A DNA stretch of 62,174 nt, taken from the IMG/VR virus record IMGVR_UViG_3300026512_000013, positions 1 to 62,174 of that record; one strand, given 5' to 3'. Under the pieces are notes generated by a model that was not told the DNA's origin, did not search any database, and was given only the letters and a program-made list of their open reading frames with translations. This stretch comes from a virus. Every line of letters begins with the position of its first letter. The first letter of the stretch is position 1. A program made the translations under genes and the position numbers. Shown here one piece after another: positions 42,673 to 51,923 of this stretch.

Positions 42673-43788
42673 TTACTCAATTGTAATTTTATTCTCCATT
42701 AATAACTCTAATTTCTTTTTATCAACATCTAAAGGACATTGTTTATATTCCATTATGTTATCATCGTCATATAACACATGTACAATACAAAATGGACTTA
42801 ACATATTAACTATTTTATCAATTTTATCTCCATGCCTCTTAGCTTTTAGCTCTTCTTGCTCATCCATATTGTCCTTATGCTCTTTATCTAAAGCTATAAA
42901 TACTTCTTCAACTTCTAACTCAAATACTATTAAATTTCTCTGAGCTATACTAAATGATGTACCACATAATCCAACTACAAAATTATCATCTCCATATAAT
43001 GTATCACCTCTCATTACACCCTTTTCAGATTCAACTAACATTATTTTCTTTTGTCTTTTAATAGCTTTCTTATTTTGATATAGTCCATATAAATTAGCTT
43101 GAATAGGATAAGAGTACAATGTATTTTCAAAGAATAAAGGTTTATATTTACCACCATAAGTAATTTCATTTTCTAATAACACTCTTACTCTAATTCCTAT
43201 TAATCTACCATTAATATCTCTATGTGGAATTACTATTTTATGTTGCCAAGTTAACATACATATTTCATATTTTCTCATAGTATCAGTTGATATACCTTCA
43301 TTTTCCCATGTCTCAGGATATATATTAGGAAATATAGTTAATATATTACTATTATACTCAGGCAGTGTTGACATAACTTGTTGGCTATTTATTCTCTCTT
43401 CAATCTCATATTGAGATAAATATTCATCATCATCTACCTCAAACCTTTTCATATTATAACCTTTTTTCCTTTTAGGTGATAAGTTTCTATTTAAATTTAA
43501 TTCATCACTATAGAAATTAATTGCTTGTATAAAGCTATAACCTTCAACTTGCATAATTAAATCAAATATGCTCATTTGTCCACAAGATGAATAACAATGA
43601 AAACTTGGAGGTATATCTGGTTCAGTTTCATTTCCATAATAGTATAATTTATATGAAGTAGAATTATGACAAATTGATTGAAATATTAATTGCCCATTGA
43701 TTTCTCTATAATCAGCTCCTAAGCCTCTCATAATTTTAATTATATCTTCCTTTGTAATTTTATTTAATATTTCTTGTTTTAACTCCAT
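42673..43788 (-). CDS. dnaG: DnaG-type primase, 371 aa
   Basis: Makes RNA primers for lagging-strand synthesis. ATG 43788 is used because AAGGAG lies nine bases upstream. Zinc-binding part: FQSICHNS, then FHCYSSCG (CHC2-like). YSFIQAINFYS is typical of the same domain. Toprim part: KIMLVESEKGVMRGDTLYGD (Glu), then VFIALDKEHKDN (Asp). Lacks a clear helicase-binding tail. Next to dnaB and recJ. Confidence 0.85.
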   Translation of the reverse strand: MELKQEILNKITKEDIIKIMRGLGADYREINGQLIFQSICHNSTSYKLYYYGNETEPDIPPSFHCYSSCGQMSIFDLIMQVEGYSFIQAINFYSDELNLNRNLSPKRKKGYNMKRFEVDDDEYLSQYEIEERINSQQVMSTLPEYNSNILTIFPNIYPETWENEGISTDTMRKYEICMLTWQHKIVIPHRDINGRLIGIRVRVLLENEITYGGKYKPLFFENTLYSYPIQANLYGLYQNKKAIKRQKKIMLVESEKGVMRGDTLYGDDNFVVGLCGTSFSIAQRNLIVFELEVEEVFIALDKEHKDNMDEQEELKAKRHGDKIDKIVNMLSPFCIVHVLYDDDNIMEYKQCPLDVDKKKLELLMENKITIE

Positions 43789-43804
43789 AGACACTACTCC
43801 TTAA

Positions 43805-45403
43805 TTATTCTATGTCAATTATCTCTGCTTTAACTCTATCAACTTTAATTACCATATTATTATAATCAGTTACTAATAAATCTCTAATATCTAAATTTCC
43901 TAAGTTAACATATTGAAATATTTTAATTTCTACTAATACTCCATTTCTATTTTTAAATAAATGCTTAATAGCATTGGGTCTAATTAATTCTGTGCTAAAT
44001 CCTTTTTGAGTAACAACATATTCTTCGTATATTTTCATCTCTTCTTTAGAAGGAACTAATACTATACTTGCAATATCTGCTTTATCCATTACAGCAAATG
44101 ACCCTCTAAACATACTCGCTCCTACTTTATGCTCTCTGGTTGTACTTGTAGCATTTAATTGAGTACTTGACATAACAAATATATTTAATTTTTTAGCTAA
44201 TCTTTCTTTTAAACTTTTAGATACATATAAGAATAACTCATGTGAAGGAACAAATTGAGTAGAGTATATTTCTTTAAACTCTTTAATTATATTCCCTGTT
44301 TTCTCAATATAGTCAAAATATAAACCATATACATCTTCATTATGTTGATGTTTTTTAACTAATCTTTCCATAGTTCTCATATCATAATTTTCTAAAGAAT
44401 ACAAATGTAATTTAGTTTTTTCCATTATTTTCTTAGCGTATTCTATTCTATCTTTTTGCTCATCAGTAAGATTGTCATAATTTTTAATGTCAACTGTTTC
44501 TACTCCCGATATAGTCGCTAATATAATTGGTTTAACTTCAAAGTTAATATCTAACTCACTGCCTATATAAACACTACTTAATTTATTCTCGGGGTTATTA
44601 CTATTTATAATAAATCTATTTTCTTCTCTACTCCATATCTCAGGAGCGGTTAAGTAAACCATTTTACCAATTAATCGTCTACTCTTTCCTCCACCACTAC
44701 CACCACTTAATAGCTCAACAGTTTTACGCTTATTCCCTAATGTAATTGAATTACTATATTCTTCATTAGTTAATAAGCCATAAGTATCACCTTGTCTAAA
44801 TACTTCTAATATATCTTCAATATTCTCTCCAGCTTCACTGTATTCTATCTCTTCATCTACATTATAATTTTCTCTATACTTCATAGATTTATACTCTATT
44901 GTTTCCATAATAATATCATCTAAAGACCATTTATCAAACTCTTCCTCTTGCTCTCTAATAACTTTTTTATCAAGAGTTCTACTTTTATCTAAAATATTAT
45001 TTATATCCACATTATCATCTATCATATCTCTTAATAATGAAAACTTCTTTATTCTATTGTAATGATAACTAAAGTTATCCATTTTACTAAACTTAGCCAT
45101 AGTAGATATAACTTCTAACCCATTATTAATTTCAAATACAATTCTCGCTCCACTCTCAGACACTCTATCTAAATAGTCTTTAATAGTTGTAGCAGTAATA
45201 TCATTTAAACCATCTATATGCATATTATAAATACTTTTATAAATATAACTATGGAATGGCTCAATGAAATCTTCAGGTGTTAATTTATACTCTCTTGCAT
45301 CAATTAAATCAGTGTCTTGTAATAAACAGCCTAATACTTGAGTTACATCTGCTTTACTGTAATACTTTCGTTTTAATTCTTTTTTCTCTTTTTTAGTTAA
45401 CAA
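43805..45403 (-). CDS. dnaB: Replicative DNA helicase, DnaB type, 532 aa
   Basis: Hexameric 5'-3' helicase. TTG start with AGGGGTG six bases upstream. N-terminal domain: VLGCLLQDTDLIDAREYKLT, then EDFIEPFHSYIYKSI. Walker A LLSGGSGGGKSRR. YGLYFDYIEKT is near Walker B, and SSTQLNATST and HLFKNRNGVLVEI match the DnaB motif with the arginine finger. In an operon with primase and RecJ. Confidence 0.87.
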   Translation of the reverse strand: MLTKKEKKELKRKYYSKADVTQVLGCLLQDTDLIDAREYKLTPEDFIEPFHSYIYKSIYNMHIDGLNDITATTIKDYLDRVSESGARIVFEINNGLEVISTMAKFSKMDNFSYHYNRIKKFSLLRDMIDDNVDINNILDKSRTLDKKVIREQEEEFDKWSLDDIIMETIEYKSMKYRENYNVDEEIEYSEAGENIEDILEVFRQGDTYGLLTNEEYSNSITLGNKRKTVELLSGGSGGGKSRRLIGKMVYLTAPEIWSREENRFIINSNNPENKLSSVYIGSELDINFEVKPIILATISGVETVDIKNYDNLTDEQKDRIEYAKKIMEKTKLHLYSLENYDMRTMERLVKKHQHNEDVYGLYFDYIEKTGNIIKEFKEIYSTQFVPSHELFLYVSKSLKERLAKKLNIFVMSSTQLNATSTTREHKVGASMFRGSFAVMDKADIASIVLVPSKEEMKIYEEYVVTQKGFSTELIRPNAIKHLFKNRNGVLVEIKIFQYVNLGNLDIRDLLVTDYNNMVIKVDRVKAEIIDIE

Positions 45404-45419
45404 TTATATCACCCCTATA

Positions 45420-45911
45420 TTAATCTATATCCACTTTATCATCTAATGTAATTTTTCTTTTTAATTTTAATTTATTGCTATTACTATTTGGTTTAACTAT
45501 TATTATATTGTCATCTAATTCAATAGTATCATTATATTCCATAGTATCTATAATTTTATTAAAATACTCTTCTGCTTCATCATATATATAAGGTACAATA
45601 CCTATTCCTTTAGTATCGTCTATAGGGTTTTCCATATATTCATAAAAATATTTTAAACTCATCATAATTCCATAGTGAGTCATATCATCTCTAATATAAT
45701 CTTTTATCTGTTTAAACATTTGCTTAGTAGGAGGTTTCTTATATAATTCTAATATATAATCATATAATTTATTATAGTCAGATTTCCCCTCTTCTTTCTT
45801 TTTTAATAATACTTCATAACACTCTTTACAATAATACCTACCATTTTTTTTATAGTTTACAACTGTTTCTTTCTCATTTAATTTTCCACACATCGGACAC
45901 TTAACAGCCAT
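45420..45911 (-). CDS. Zinc-ribbon protein next to dnaB, 163 aa
   Basis: CPMCG, then CKECYEVL, give a four-Cys zinc ribbon at the N-terminus, followed by a helical region YDYILELYKKPPTKQMFKQI and a basic/acidic tail. First gene of the helicase-primase operon, so a helicase loader or replication accessory role is plausible but unproven. Confidence 0.65.
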   Translation of the reverse strand: MAVKCPMCGKLNEKETVVNYKKNGRYYCKECYEVLLKKKEEGKSDYNKLYDYILELYKKPPTKQMFKQIKDYIRDDMTHYGIMMSLKYFYEYMENPIDDTKGIGIVPYIYDEAEEYFNKIIDTMEYNDTIELDDNIIIVKPNSNSNKLKLKRKITLDDKVDID

Positions 45912-45937
45912 TTACTCATCTCCTTTCAACATTCATA

Positions 45938-45966
45938 ATTATATATTATTCTATGTATAATGTCAA
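45938..45966 (-). promoter_or_regulatory. Sigma-A promoter of the dnaB-dnaG-recJ operon
   Basis: TTGACA (45961-45966), 17-base spacer, TATAAT (45938-45943). Confidence 0.8.
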
Positions 45967-45993
45967 CATATTTATAAAAATATTATTCTATGT

Positions 45994-46026
45994 AAAAAAG
46001 AGTAGAGCATATTAATACTCTACTCT
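45994..46026 (-). terminator. Intrinsic terminator after the Sak4-like gene
   Basis: AGAGTAGAG/CTCTACTCT stem with a six-A run on the plus strand. Confidence 0.8.
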
Positions 46027-46035
46027 TATAATTTA

Positions 46036-47310
46036 TTATTCTTCAGTAGCTTCTTTTTGTCTTTTTAATAATTCTTCTTCTAAGTTAGATTCTCCACCAA
46101 TTAGTCCATAATTAATAGCTATTGGTAATACTCTTTCATATAAAGACTCTAAATGTGATTTTTGTTTATAATTACAATGTGAAATCTTTTTACCATGTAA
46201 AATTTCTACCATTGCTTCATTAAATAAATAAAATATTTCACTCTCTTCTTCTAACTCAAAATCACCATCACCTTCACCAATATAAAATATTTCAGCTAAT
46301 AATTGTAATTTGTCTTTAAGCTCTTCAGTATTGTCAATAATAGTTTCATTAACAATCTCTTCAGTTTGCTTTCTTGTCAAAGGTGTTACTCCAGACTCTG
46401 TAGCTACACCTGCAATCGCATTATTAATAGCTTCATTTAAATTTTCCATAGTATAAGGGTGAATATAATCCACCATTGTATTCCACTTACATCTTGCGAA
46501 AAACTCTGTTGTCATTCTAAAATGAGCAGATGAATCTATTTCTAATCCATCATCATCATATTCTTTTCTTAAATACATTACTATATCACAAGAGTCAATA
46601 ATAGCTTTAACTACTGATTTTTCACCATATGGGTAATATTGATAAATAGGATTATCATTCGTTCCACCAACTCTTACAGCTTTTCTATGAGCAGTAATGA
46701 ATATAGTCATGCCTAAACTAAGTATATTATGATAAGGTGCAAAGAACTCATTTTCTAACTCTTTAAATAAAGCTCCCCATTTACCATCATTTAATACAAT
46801 AGCATCATTTCTATCCATAACAAATCTTTTAGCTAACATTGAGAATGATGTTAATGAATCAAATATTAATTTATCATATAAATCAGTAAATAATTTAAAT
46901 TCATCTTTCTCCAATTTCTCTTCTTGTTTACTTAATAATTTCTCTAACTCTTTAACTCTATTTTCTAAGCTTTTAGTTTGAGTTTTATCTTCATTATTCT
47001 CTAATTTAGACTTAGCCTCATCAACTTTCTTAGTAAATTTTTTAATATTACTTTTAATTAATTGATTTTTTTGCTTAGCAATAAATAAATCTTTTGAAAA
47101 CTTTTGATACTTAGCAAATGTAGAACAATCTACTACATTGGCTTGACCTAATGAATTAACTGCACTCTGTTCAAATACTAAAAATAAACTTTTAGGGTGT
47201 CTTGAAAATTGCTCAGTTTTCCCTGTATTATTATCTCCATAAGCCATTGTAACTTTACCAATTACTCCCTCTTTAATTATATGTTTCTCTACCATATCTA
47301 ACAATCCCAT
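46036..47310 (-). CDS. Sak4/RecA-like P-loop ATPase, 424 aa
   Basis: ATG 47310 follows AAGGAGAG. Walker A is MAYGDNNTGKTEQFSRHPKS (AAA_24 type), LIFDSLTSFSMLAK is Walker B and IFITAHRKAVRVGG is the sensor-like strand. A coiled-coil insertion lies at about 85-135 (KVDEAKSKLENNEDKTQTKS). Sak4 proteins are short RecA-like annealing/recombination enzymes of phages, often encoded beside an SSB, as here. Replication or recombination role; precise activity is inferred. Confidence 0.75.
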   Translation of the reverse strand: MGLLDMVEKHIIKEGVIGKVTMAYGDNNTGKTEQFSRHPKSLFLVFEQSAVNSLGQANVVDCSTFAKYQKFSKDLFIAKQKNQLIKSNIKKFTKKVDEAKSKLENNEDKTQTKSLENRVKELEKLLSKQEEKLEKDEFKLFTDLYDKLIFDSLTSFSMLAKRFVMDRNDAIVLNDGKWGALFKELENEFFAPYHNILSLGMTIFITAHRKAVRVGGTNDNPIYQYYPYGEKSVVKAIIDSCDIVMYLRKEYDDDGLEIDSSAHFRMTTEFFARCKWNTMVDYIHPYTMENLNEAINNAIAGVATESGVTPLTRKQTEEIVNETIIDNTEELKDKLQLLAEIFYIGEGDGDFELEEESEIFYLFNEAMVEILHGKKISHCNYKQKSHLESLYERVLPIAINYGLIGGESNLEEELLKRQKEATEE

Positions 47311-47344
47311 GTTCACTCTCCTTATTTAATTTGATATATTATTT

Positions 47345-47465
47345 ATCATACAATACCGTTTTAACGTCCTACAACGCCCATACAGAGCTTTTAATGAGTT
47401 CAAGGTATAAATTGTTACCTAACTATTAAAAACTCTCTACGCTCGTTTTTAGAGCCTATTCTATA
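47345..47465 (-). repeat. Conserved structured element, copy 2
   Basis: TACAGAGCTTTTAAT at 47391-47405. On the minus strand GAGAGTTTTTAAT pairs with ATTAAAAGCTC around a GGTA/TACC inner stem. It lies in the gap between the SSB-like and Sak4-like genes, inside one operon. Confidence 0.65.
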
Positions 47466-47482
47466 TATTAACTATATTATTA

Positions 47483-48481
47483 TTAAAAATTACCTCTTCT
47501 TTTAGTAGGTTTATTATCAGTATTAGCCTTAAAACCTTTAGTTTTTTTAGAAGTTGGAGCTTTCTTATTTTCAGCTTTATTTCTTAGCTCAGCTTCATAC
47601 TCCTCATTATTATCAACAGCTGTCATTAAAGCATGAACATCATAAATTTTAGAAGGCTCAGCTCCTGTTACCATTAAATCAGATGTGAATACAGAAGTCT
47701 CAACAACTCTTCCTTTACCACCATACATAGATTTCTTTTCTTCTCTAACAGTAATATTAGCCAATGAAGCATCTCCCCATAATCTTAATTGAGGTACTAC
47801 TTCAAAAGGAATTTTTTGTCCTTTATAATCTTCACAAATTTCTCTTAGAGTTTCAAAACTATCAAGTCCTTCAAGCTCAGAAATACCTTCAACAAACTCT
47901 TCCTCTACACTTTTAAAAGTCATAATATGATAGCCACCTTTGTAGTCGACTATAGCACCTTTAATAATTAAAGTAGTTCCATCTTCATCATATTCTAAAT
48001 CCCCTACAGGAACAACGTCAATCTCAAATTCACTTCTAAAGTCTTTCTCAGTAAGATTATCATTAATTTCCAATGAAGCAAATCCTACTTTAGCTTTAAC
48101 GATACTTTTAAATTCTTCTTTCTCTTTGTCCCAGAATTTTTCTATCTCAATACTTGGTGAAAACGCTGGGTTATTACCAGATATTACAATAACAGATGCT
48201 GGATTTTCAGGGGTAGCTTTACTTAATGTAACTAAATTATTAATAGTATCTAAACTCTTTGTATAACTTTTATTCTCATTTCCTGTAGAATAAGTTTCGC
48301 TAGTGTACATATCTAAAGTAACTACTTGAGTATCTTTCTCACCACATTTAACAACTATCTTACCTTTAATAACATTGACACCATTATACTCTTCAACTTT
48401 TAATTTGTTTTCTAACACATTGCCTACAATTGTTAATTGCTTTCTACTGTTAAATTGTCTGTCCTCATTTTTCTTAGCCAT
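47483..48481 (-). CDS. Probable single-strand DNA-binding protein, 332 aa
   Basis: Beta-rich N-terminal half (RKQLTIVGNVLENKLKVEEY) of OB-fold type, a second similar region around 150-240 (TLIIKGAIVDYKGGYHIMTF), and a disordered, basic C-terminus (KKTKGFKANTDNKPTKRRGN). No sequence signature fixes the family. Position beside the Sak4-like gene and its abundant-protein look favour SSB. Confidence 0.55.
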   Translation of the reverse strand: MAKKNEDRQFNSRKQLTIVGNVLENKLKVEEYNGVNVIKGKIVVKCGEKDTQVVTLDMYTSETYSTGNENKSYTKSLDTINNLVTLSKATPENPASVIVISGNNPAFSPSIEIEKFWDKEKEEFKSIVKAKVGFASLEINDNLTEKDFRSEFEIDVVPVGDLEYDEDGTTLIIKGAIVDYKGGYHIMTFKSVEEEFVEGISELEGLDSFETLREICEDYKGQKIPFEVVPQLRLWGDASLANITVREEKKSMYGGKGRVVETSVFTSDLMVTGAEPSKIYDVHALMTAVDNNEEYEAELRNKAENKKAPTSKKTKGFKANTDNKPTKRRGNF

Positions 48482-48560
48482 AATTATTACTCTCCTTTTC
48501 TACATGTTGTATTTATTACAACATAAACTATTTATATTTTATTTATTGCTAACATAATAT

Positions 48561-48589
48561 ATCATACCACATTAATTATTATTTGTCAA
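48561..48589 (-). promoter_or_regulatory. Sigma-A promoter (SSB-like to Sak4-like)
   Basis: TTGACA (48584-48589), 17-base spacer, TATGAT (48561-48566). Confidence 0.75.
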
Positions 48590-48596
48590 CATTAAT

Positions 48597-49028
48597 TTAA
48601 ACATTAATATGATAATCTAATACATACTCCACTAAAGTATCCCAATTTTTAAATTTTCTTGTTATAAACTCTTCCACCCAAGGATGATGAGAAATACCTT
48701 TACTACTATATGCTATGACAGGAATATTATTTTGCCATGCTGTATATAATTCAATATTAGTACCTGTTGAATTATCAAAATCTAAATTAACAATTATAAC
48801 ATCACTATTTTTAACTGCATTTAATTCCCAATTAATTATCTCAAGCATATTATCATGTAATTTTTTCTCAAATCCAAAATACTCATGTGGATTAATAACA
48901 GTTAAATCAACTCTATCGCTATCCATTTTATAAAATAAATTTTCAGTTAAATCATTTCTCCATTTTTTATATTCTTTAGGTAATAAACCACCCATTTTTC
49001 CAGCCGTATAAATTTGTCTATTTTTCAT
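48597..49028 (-). CDS. Nucleoside 2-deoxyribosyltransferase-like protein, 143 aa
   Basis: IYTAGKMGGLLPKEYKKWRN at the start, NSDVIIVNLDFDNSTGTNIE in the middle (Asp and Glu of the active site) and IPVIAYSSKG after. The Rossmann-like order fits the deoxyribosyltransferase/DUF4406 family. It could recycle nucleotides or act on a signalling nucleotide; specificity cannot be read from sequence. Confidence 0.75.
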   Translation of the reverse strand: MKNRQIYTAGKMGGLLPKEYKKWRNDLTENLFYKMDSDRVDLTVINPHEYFGFEKKLHDNMLEIINWELNAVKNSDVIIVNLDFDNSTGTNIELYTAWQNNIPVIAYSSKGISHHPWVEEFITRKFKNWDTLVEYVLDYHINV

Positions 49029-49050
49029 TAATACTTATCATCTCCTTTAA

Positions 49051-49968
49051 TTATTGGTTGTCTCCCATTTCAGATTTAATCTTAGTTTTTTTATAATTAA
49101 TAAGTTTTTGTATATTTTGTATCTCTTTTTCTAATTCTTCAATAGTTAAACTTTCTGTGATATCAGTATTTTTATCATATTCATCATATTCAATATACTC
49201 TTCATCAAATAAATCAGCAATATCATTTATATCCATATCACTATCAAAATTCTCATTAAAATTATCAAAATCTTGTGGATAAACAGTAGGAGTATCTTCA
49301 GTATAGCCACCTTCAATAGGATTATCAATACTACTTCCATCAACATCATCATCATATTCATCAGGCTCAATAATTAAAGTATTATTATAATCTTTGGGTA
49401 ATTTCATTAACTGTAAATCTTTAGTATTAACATAATAAGTATTATTTCCTACACTACTTACATACTGTTGAGTAACGTTTACAGCTGACATTAATTTCTC
49501 TCTAATAGTTAAACCATCAATAGTATCTAATACTTTAATAGCTGAACTCGCATGATATTCACCACTACCAATAGCATATGACTTTTGATAAACAGGATAC
49601 ATTGCATATTGTCCATCAAATACATATAGCTGTTTACCATATGCAATCAATAACTCTCCACTAAAACCTTTCTCACTCGCCATAATATCTACATTATGAA
49701 TAATTTTAATTAACTCATATCTAACCTGAGTAAGGAAAAACTCTTCATCTAACTCAACAGGTCTATACTTATGAGGTGGTAAAATAGAATAATATTTTAA
49801 TGAAGTTAAACTCATATTCCCAACATTCCCAATTATAACATCCATATCTGCTGTTATATTCACTTTACATACATCTAACTGAGTATCCGTCATTACTGTA
49901 CTCGCCATTGAATCTGAAGCTAAATGTACATAACCTTCCTTATCTCTTGTCGCAACTACTACTGACAT
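49051..49968 (-). CDS. Proteasome/HslV-like Ntn hydrolase, 305 aa
   Basis: The N-terminus MSVVVATRDKEGYVHLASDS, then VCKVN and IGNVGNMSLTSL, follows the proteasome beta-fold. If Met is removed, Ser 1 would be the nucleophile, Asp 18 (ASDS) and Lys 34 (CKV) would match Asp 17 and Lys 33. Standard members use Thr 1. About 85 acidic residues follow the fold (IDNPIEGGYTEDTPTVYPQD) with a C-terminal coiled coil. Substrate unknown; it might process a phage protein or cut host proteins. Confidence 0.72.
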   Translation of the reverse strand: MSVVVATRDKEGYVHLASDSMASTVMTDTQLDVCKVNITADMDVIIGNVGNMSLTSLKYYSILPPHKYRPVELDEEFFLTQVRYELIKIIHNVDIMASEKGFSGELLIAYGKQLYVFDGQYAMYPVYQKSYAIGSGEYHASSAIKVLDTIDGLTIREKLMSAVNVTQQYVSSVGNNTYYVNTKDLQLMKLPKDYNNTLIIEPDEYDDDVDGSSIDNPIEGGYTEDTPTVYPQDFDNFNENFDSDMDINDIADLFDEEYIEYDEYDKNTDITESLTIEELEKEIQNIQKLINYKKTKIKSEMGDNQ

Positions 49969-50034
49969 ATATCATCTCCTTTTAATTTAATATTATGAAT
50001 TATATAACGTTTATATAATATCGCTATGACATTA

Positions 50035-50063
50035 ATTATAACATAGTATATCTCTATTGTCAA
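50035..50063 (-). promoter_or_regulatory. Sigma-A promoter (49968-48597)
   Basis: TTGACA (50058-50063), 17-base spacer, TATAAT (50035-50040). The leader has GTCATAGCG, similar to words in the three-copy element. Confidence 0.8.
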
Positions 50064-50081
50064 CTTATTTATTTAATTATT

Positions 50082-50930
50082 TTAAAATAAATTATTAGTT
50101 GCATTTCTTTTTGACTCTTTACTACTGTCTAAATAAATTTGAGTAGTAGTAATTTGTTTATGGTTCATTAACTCTCTTACAGTATTAATATCAGTAACTT
50201 TAATAGCCATAGATGCAAATGAAGCTCTTAAAGTATGAGTATGTTGTAACTCAATATCATTAGTAACTAATTTAAGATATTTTTTAGCAACTCTCTCAGC
50301 ACTTCTATTAGATAATTTAGTCTTTTGATTAGATAAAAATAAATAATTACTATCTACATTAGGTCTCTCATTGTTAATATAGTTATCAATACTCTTCATA
50401 GCTTTATCATTAATAGGCAATACTCTACGCTCTCCTCCTTTTCTTATAATAGTAACTTCATTAGTATCATAATTAATATTGTTTAATTGAACATTGCATA
50501 TCTCATTTAATCTCATTCCTGTTGCTAATGATAAAGTAATAAAACATTCATCTCTTAAATTTTTCTTTTCAATAGATAATAACTTATTAACTTGAGTCTC
50601 ATTTAAAGCTCTACGTTTAGTATCATCTTTCTTAATTTTAAAAGTTCTTAATTTAAGAGAAGGATTGCTTTCAATAACTTCAATATCAGTTAGAAAACTA
50701 TAATATTTTTTTAATGAAACAATATAATTATTAATAGTGTTTAAGCTCATAGAAGCCATTCTAAGCTCTTTTATTATGCTTGCCAACTCAAAGTACCTAG
50801 AGTTGATTAAATCGTGTGTATGGGCGATTTTGACAACGTTAGAGCTATATTTATCAATACTTAATTGTGCTAAATTCTCATTGTATCTCATATAGTCTTT
50901 CCATTCATTAATATAATTATTAGTTTTCAT
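50082..50930 (-). CDS. Tyrosine recombinase (integrase/Xer type), 282 aa
   Basis: N-terminal SAM-like DNA-binding domain (MRYNENLAQLSIDKYSSNVV). Catalytic residues in order: ATGMRLNEICNVQL (Arg), IIRKGGERRVLPI (Lys), HTLRASFAS (His-x-x-Arg), MNHKQITTTQIYL (His and Tyr). Short and Xer-like, without a large core-binding insertion. It may integrate the element or resolve multimers if it replicates as a plasmid. Monocistronic with its own promoter; no att site is obvious. Confidence 0.88.
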   Translation of the reverse strand: MKTNNYINEWKDYMRYNENLAQLSIDKYSSNVVKIAHTHDLINSRYFELASIIKELRMASMSLNTINNYIVSLKKYYSFLTDIEVIESNPSLKLRTFKIKKDDTKRRALNETQVNKLLSIEKKNLRDECFITLSLATGMRLNEICNVQLNNINYDTNEVTIIRKGGERRVLPINDKAMKSIDNYINNERPNVDSNYLFLSNQKTKLSNRSAERVAKKYLKLVTNDIELQHTHTLRASFASMAIKVTDINTVRELMNHKQITTTQIYLDSSKESKRNATNNLF

Positions 50931-50972
50931 ATATACCTCCTATTAATTTAATATCCCTTTGTTGATAAAGTT

Positions 50973-51001
50973 ATTATATGACACTTTAAATAATTTGTCA
51001 A
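50973..51001 (-). promoter_or_regulatory. Sigma-A promoter of the tyrosine recombinase
   Basis: TTGACA (50996-51001), 17-base spacer, TATAAT (50973-50978). Confidence 0.8.
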
Positions 51002-51036
51002 GAGAATAAATTAAATAAATTAAATTAAACTGTTGT

Positions 51037-51381
51037 TTAAGTATTAAGACTTTTAACAATATCAATTTCGTATTTAGATAAAAGAACCATTATTTCAAAT
51101 TCAATAGAATTTAAATTGTGTTCCATTCGTACATCAGATAAAAAATTATATATTGAGCTATTATTAAAATTAGGATTATTATACATACTATTATAATATA
51201 CTCCTGCCATTCTTACATATTCAATCATTTCATCAATATTATCAAAATCTCCATCATTATAATTCATTTGTTCTATTATAATTTTAATCTCAATTAAACT
51301 TAAATCAAAATTCTCCATTAGTTTTAACTCATAATCTTTAATCTCATAATCTTCTTGCTCATTTTTCTCATAGTCTTTCAT
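51037..51381 (-). CDS. Acidic helical hypothetical protein, 114 aa
   Basis: MKDYEKNEQEDYEIKDYELK at the start; ATG 51381 is used because GAGGAGAG lies just upstream. All-helical and acidic, unrecognised. It has its own promoter and a long leader hairpin, so it is regulated separately from the genes on both sides. Confidence 0.6.
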   Translation of the reverse strand: MKDYEKNEQEDYEIKDYELKLMENFDLSLIEIKIIIEQMNYNDGDFDNIDEMIEYVRMAGVYYNSMYNNPNFNNSSIYNFLSDVRMEHNLNSIEFEIMVLLSKYEIDIVKSLNT

Positions 51382-51448
51382 ATTACTCTCCTCTCTCATA
51401 TATTATAATACACAATTGTATTATTTAATTTACAAGTCTTAAAACTAC

Positions 51449-51496
51449 AAAAGACTCAATAAATCAAAATTAATTGATTTATCAAGTCTTTTTAAT
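51449..51496. terminator. Long hairpin inside the leader of gene 51037
   Basis: AAAAGACT-x-GATAAATCAA pairs with TTGATTTAT-x-GAGTCTTTT (nearly perfect 19 bp). It lies between the promoter at 51530 and the start codon. T-rich flank on the plus strand, weaker on the minus strand. It may end transcription of the lysis operon, or act as an attenuator. Confidence 0.55.
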
Positions 51497-51529
51497 GCTT
51501 AATTCTTGTTGATAACTGTTTACTTTGTA

Positions 51530-51558
51530 AGTATATCACACTATAATATAAAAGTCAA
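51530..51558 (-). promoter_or_regulatory. Sigma-A promoter (gene 51037)
   Basis: TTGACT (51553-51558), 17-base spacer, TATACT (51530-51535). Confidence 0.75.
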
Positions 51559-51574
51559 CAATTATTTTATTTAT

Positions 51575-51904
51575 TTAATCATTAGTGTTAGTATCTATTT
51601 CAGTTTTAACTTTAATATCTTTAGTACCTTTTAAAACAGAGTCATTAAAATCACTAATACCATTACTTGTAAAAGAAATACTACAAGCTGAAAGAACATA
51701 TAATACTATATCCCAATATTCAAATGTACCACCATGTAAATTTACTATAACCAATAATATAAATGCAATTATAGCACTATAATATTTAGTTCTAATTAAT
51801 TTTATTAAAGGTAATTCCTTTGTAAACTCAACTAACATAAATACAGAAGCTACAAAAGTGGAAAATGTTATTAACATATCCCAACTTACAAAACTCTCAA
51901 ACAT
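51575..51904 (-). CDS. Holin-like membrane protein, 109 aa
   Basis: Three hydrophobic segments: MLITFSTFVASVFMLVEFTK, YYSAIIAFILLVIVNL and WDIVLYVLSACSISF, with a short charged tail. The order T-F-x-x-F-V-A-x-V-x-M-x-x-E-F-T-K, then R-T-K-x-Y, is typical of one class of Firmicute phage holins. It would let the endolysin through the membrane. Last gene of the tail/lysis operon. Confidence 0.65.
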   Translation of the reverse strand: MFESFVSWDMLITFSTFVASVFMLVEFTKELPLIKLIRTKYYSAIIAFILLVIVNLHGGTFEYWDIVLYVLSACSISFTSNGISDFNDSVLKGTKDIKVKTEIDTNTND

Positions 51905-51923
51905 ATTTAATCATCTCCTTATA

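Noticed and set aside
50082-51036. att site beside the recombinase
   Set aside because: No direct repeat or tRNA end could be recognised next to the gene; comparison with an integrated or circular form would be needed.
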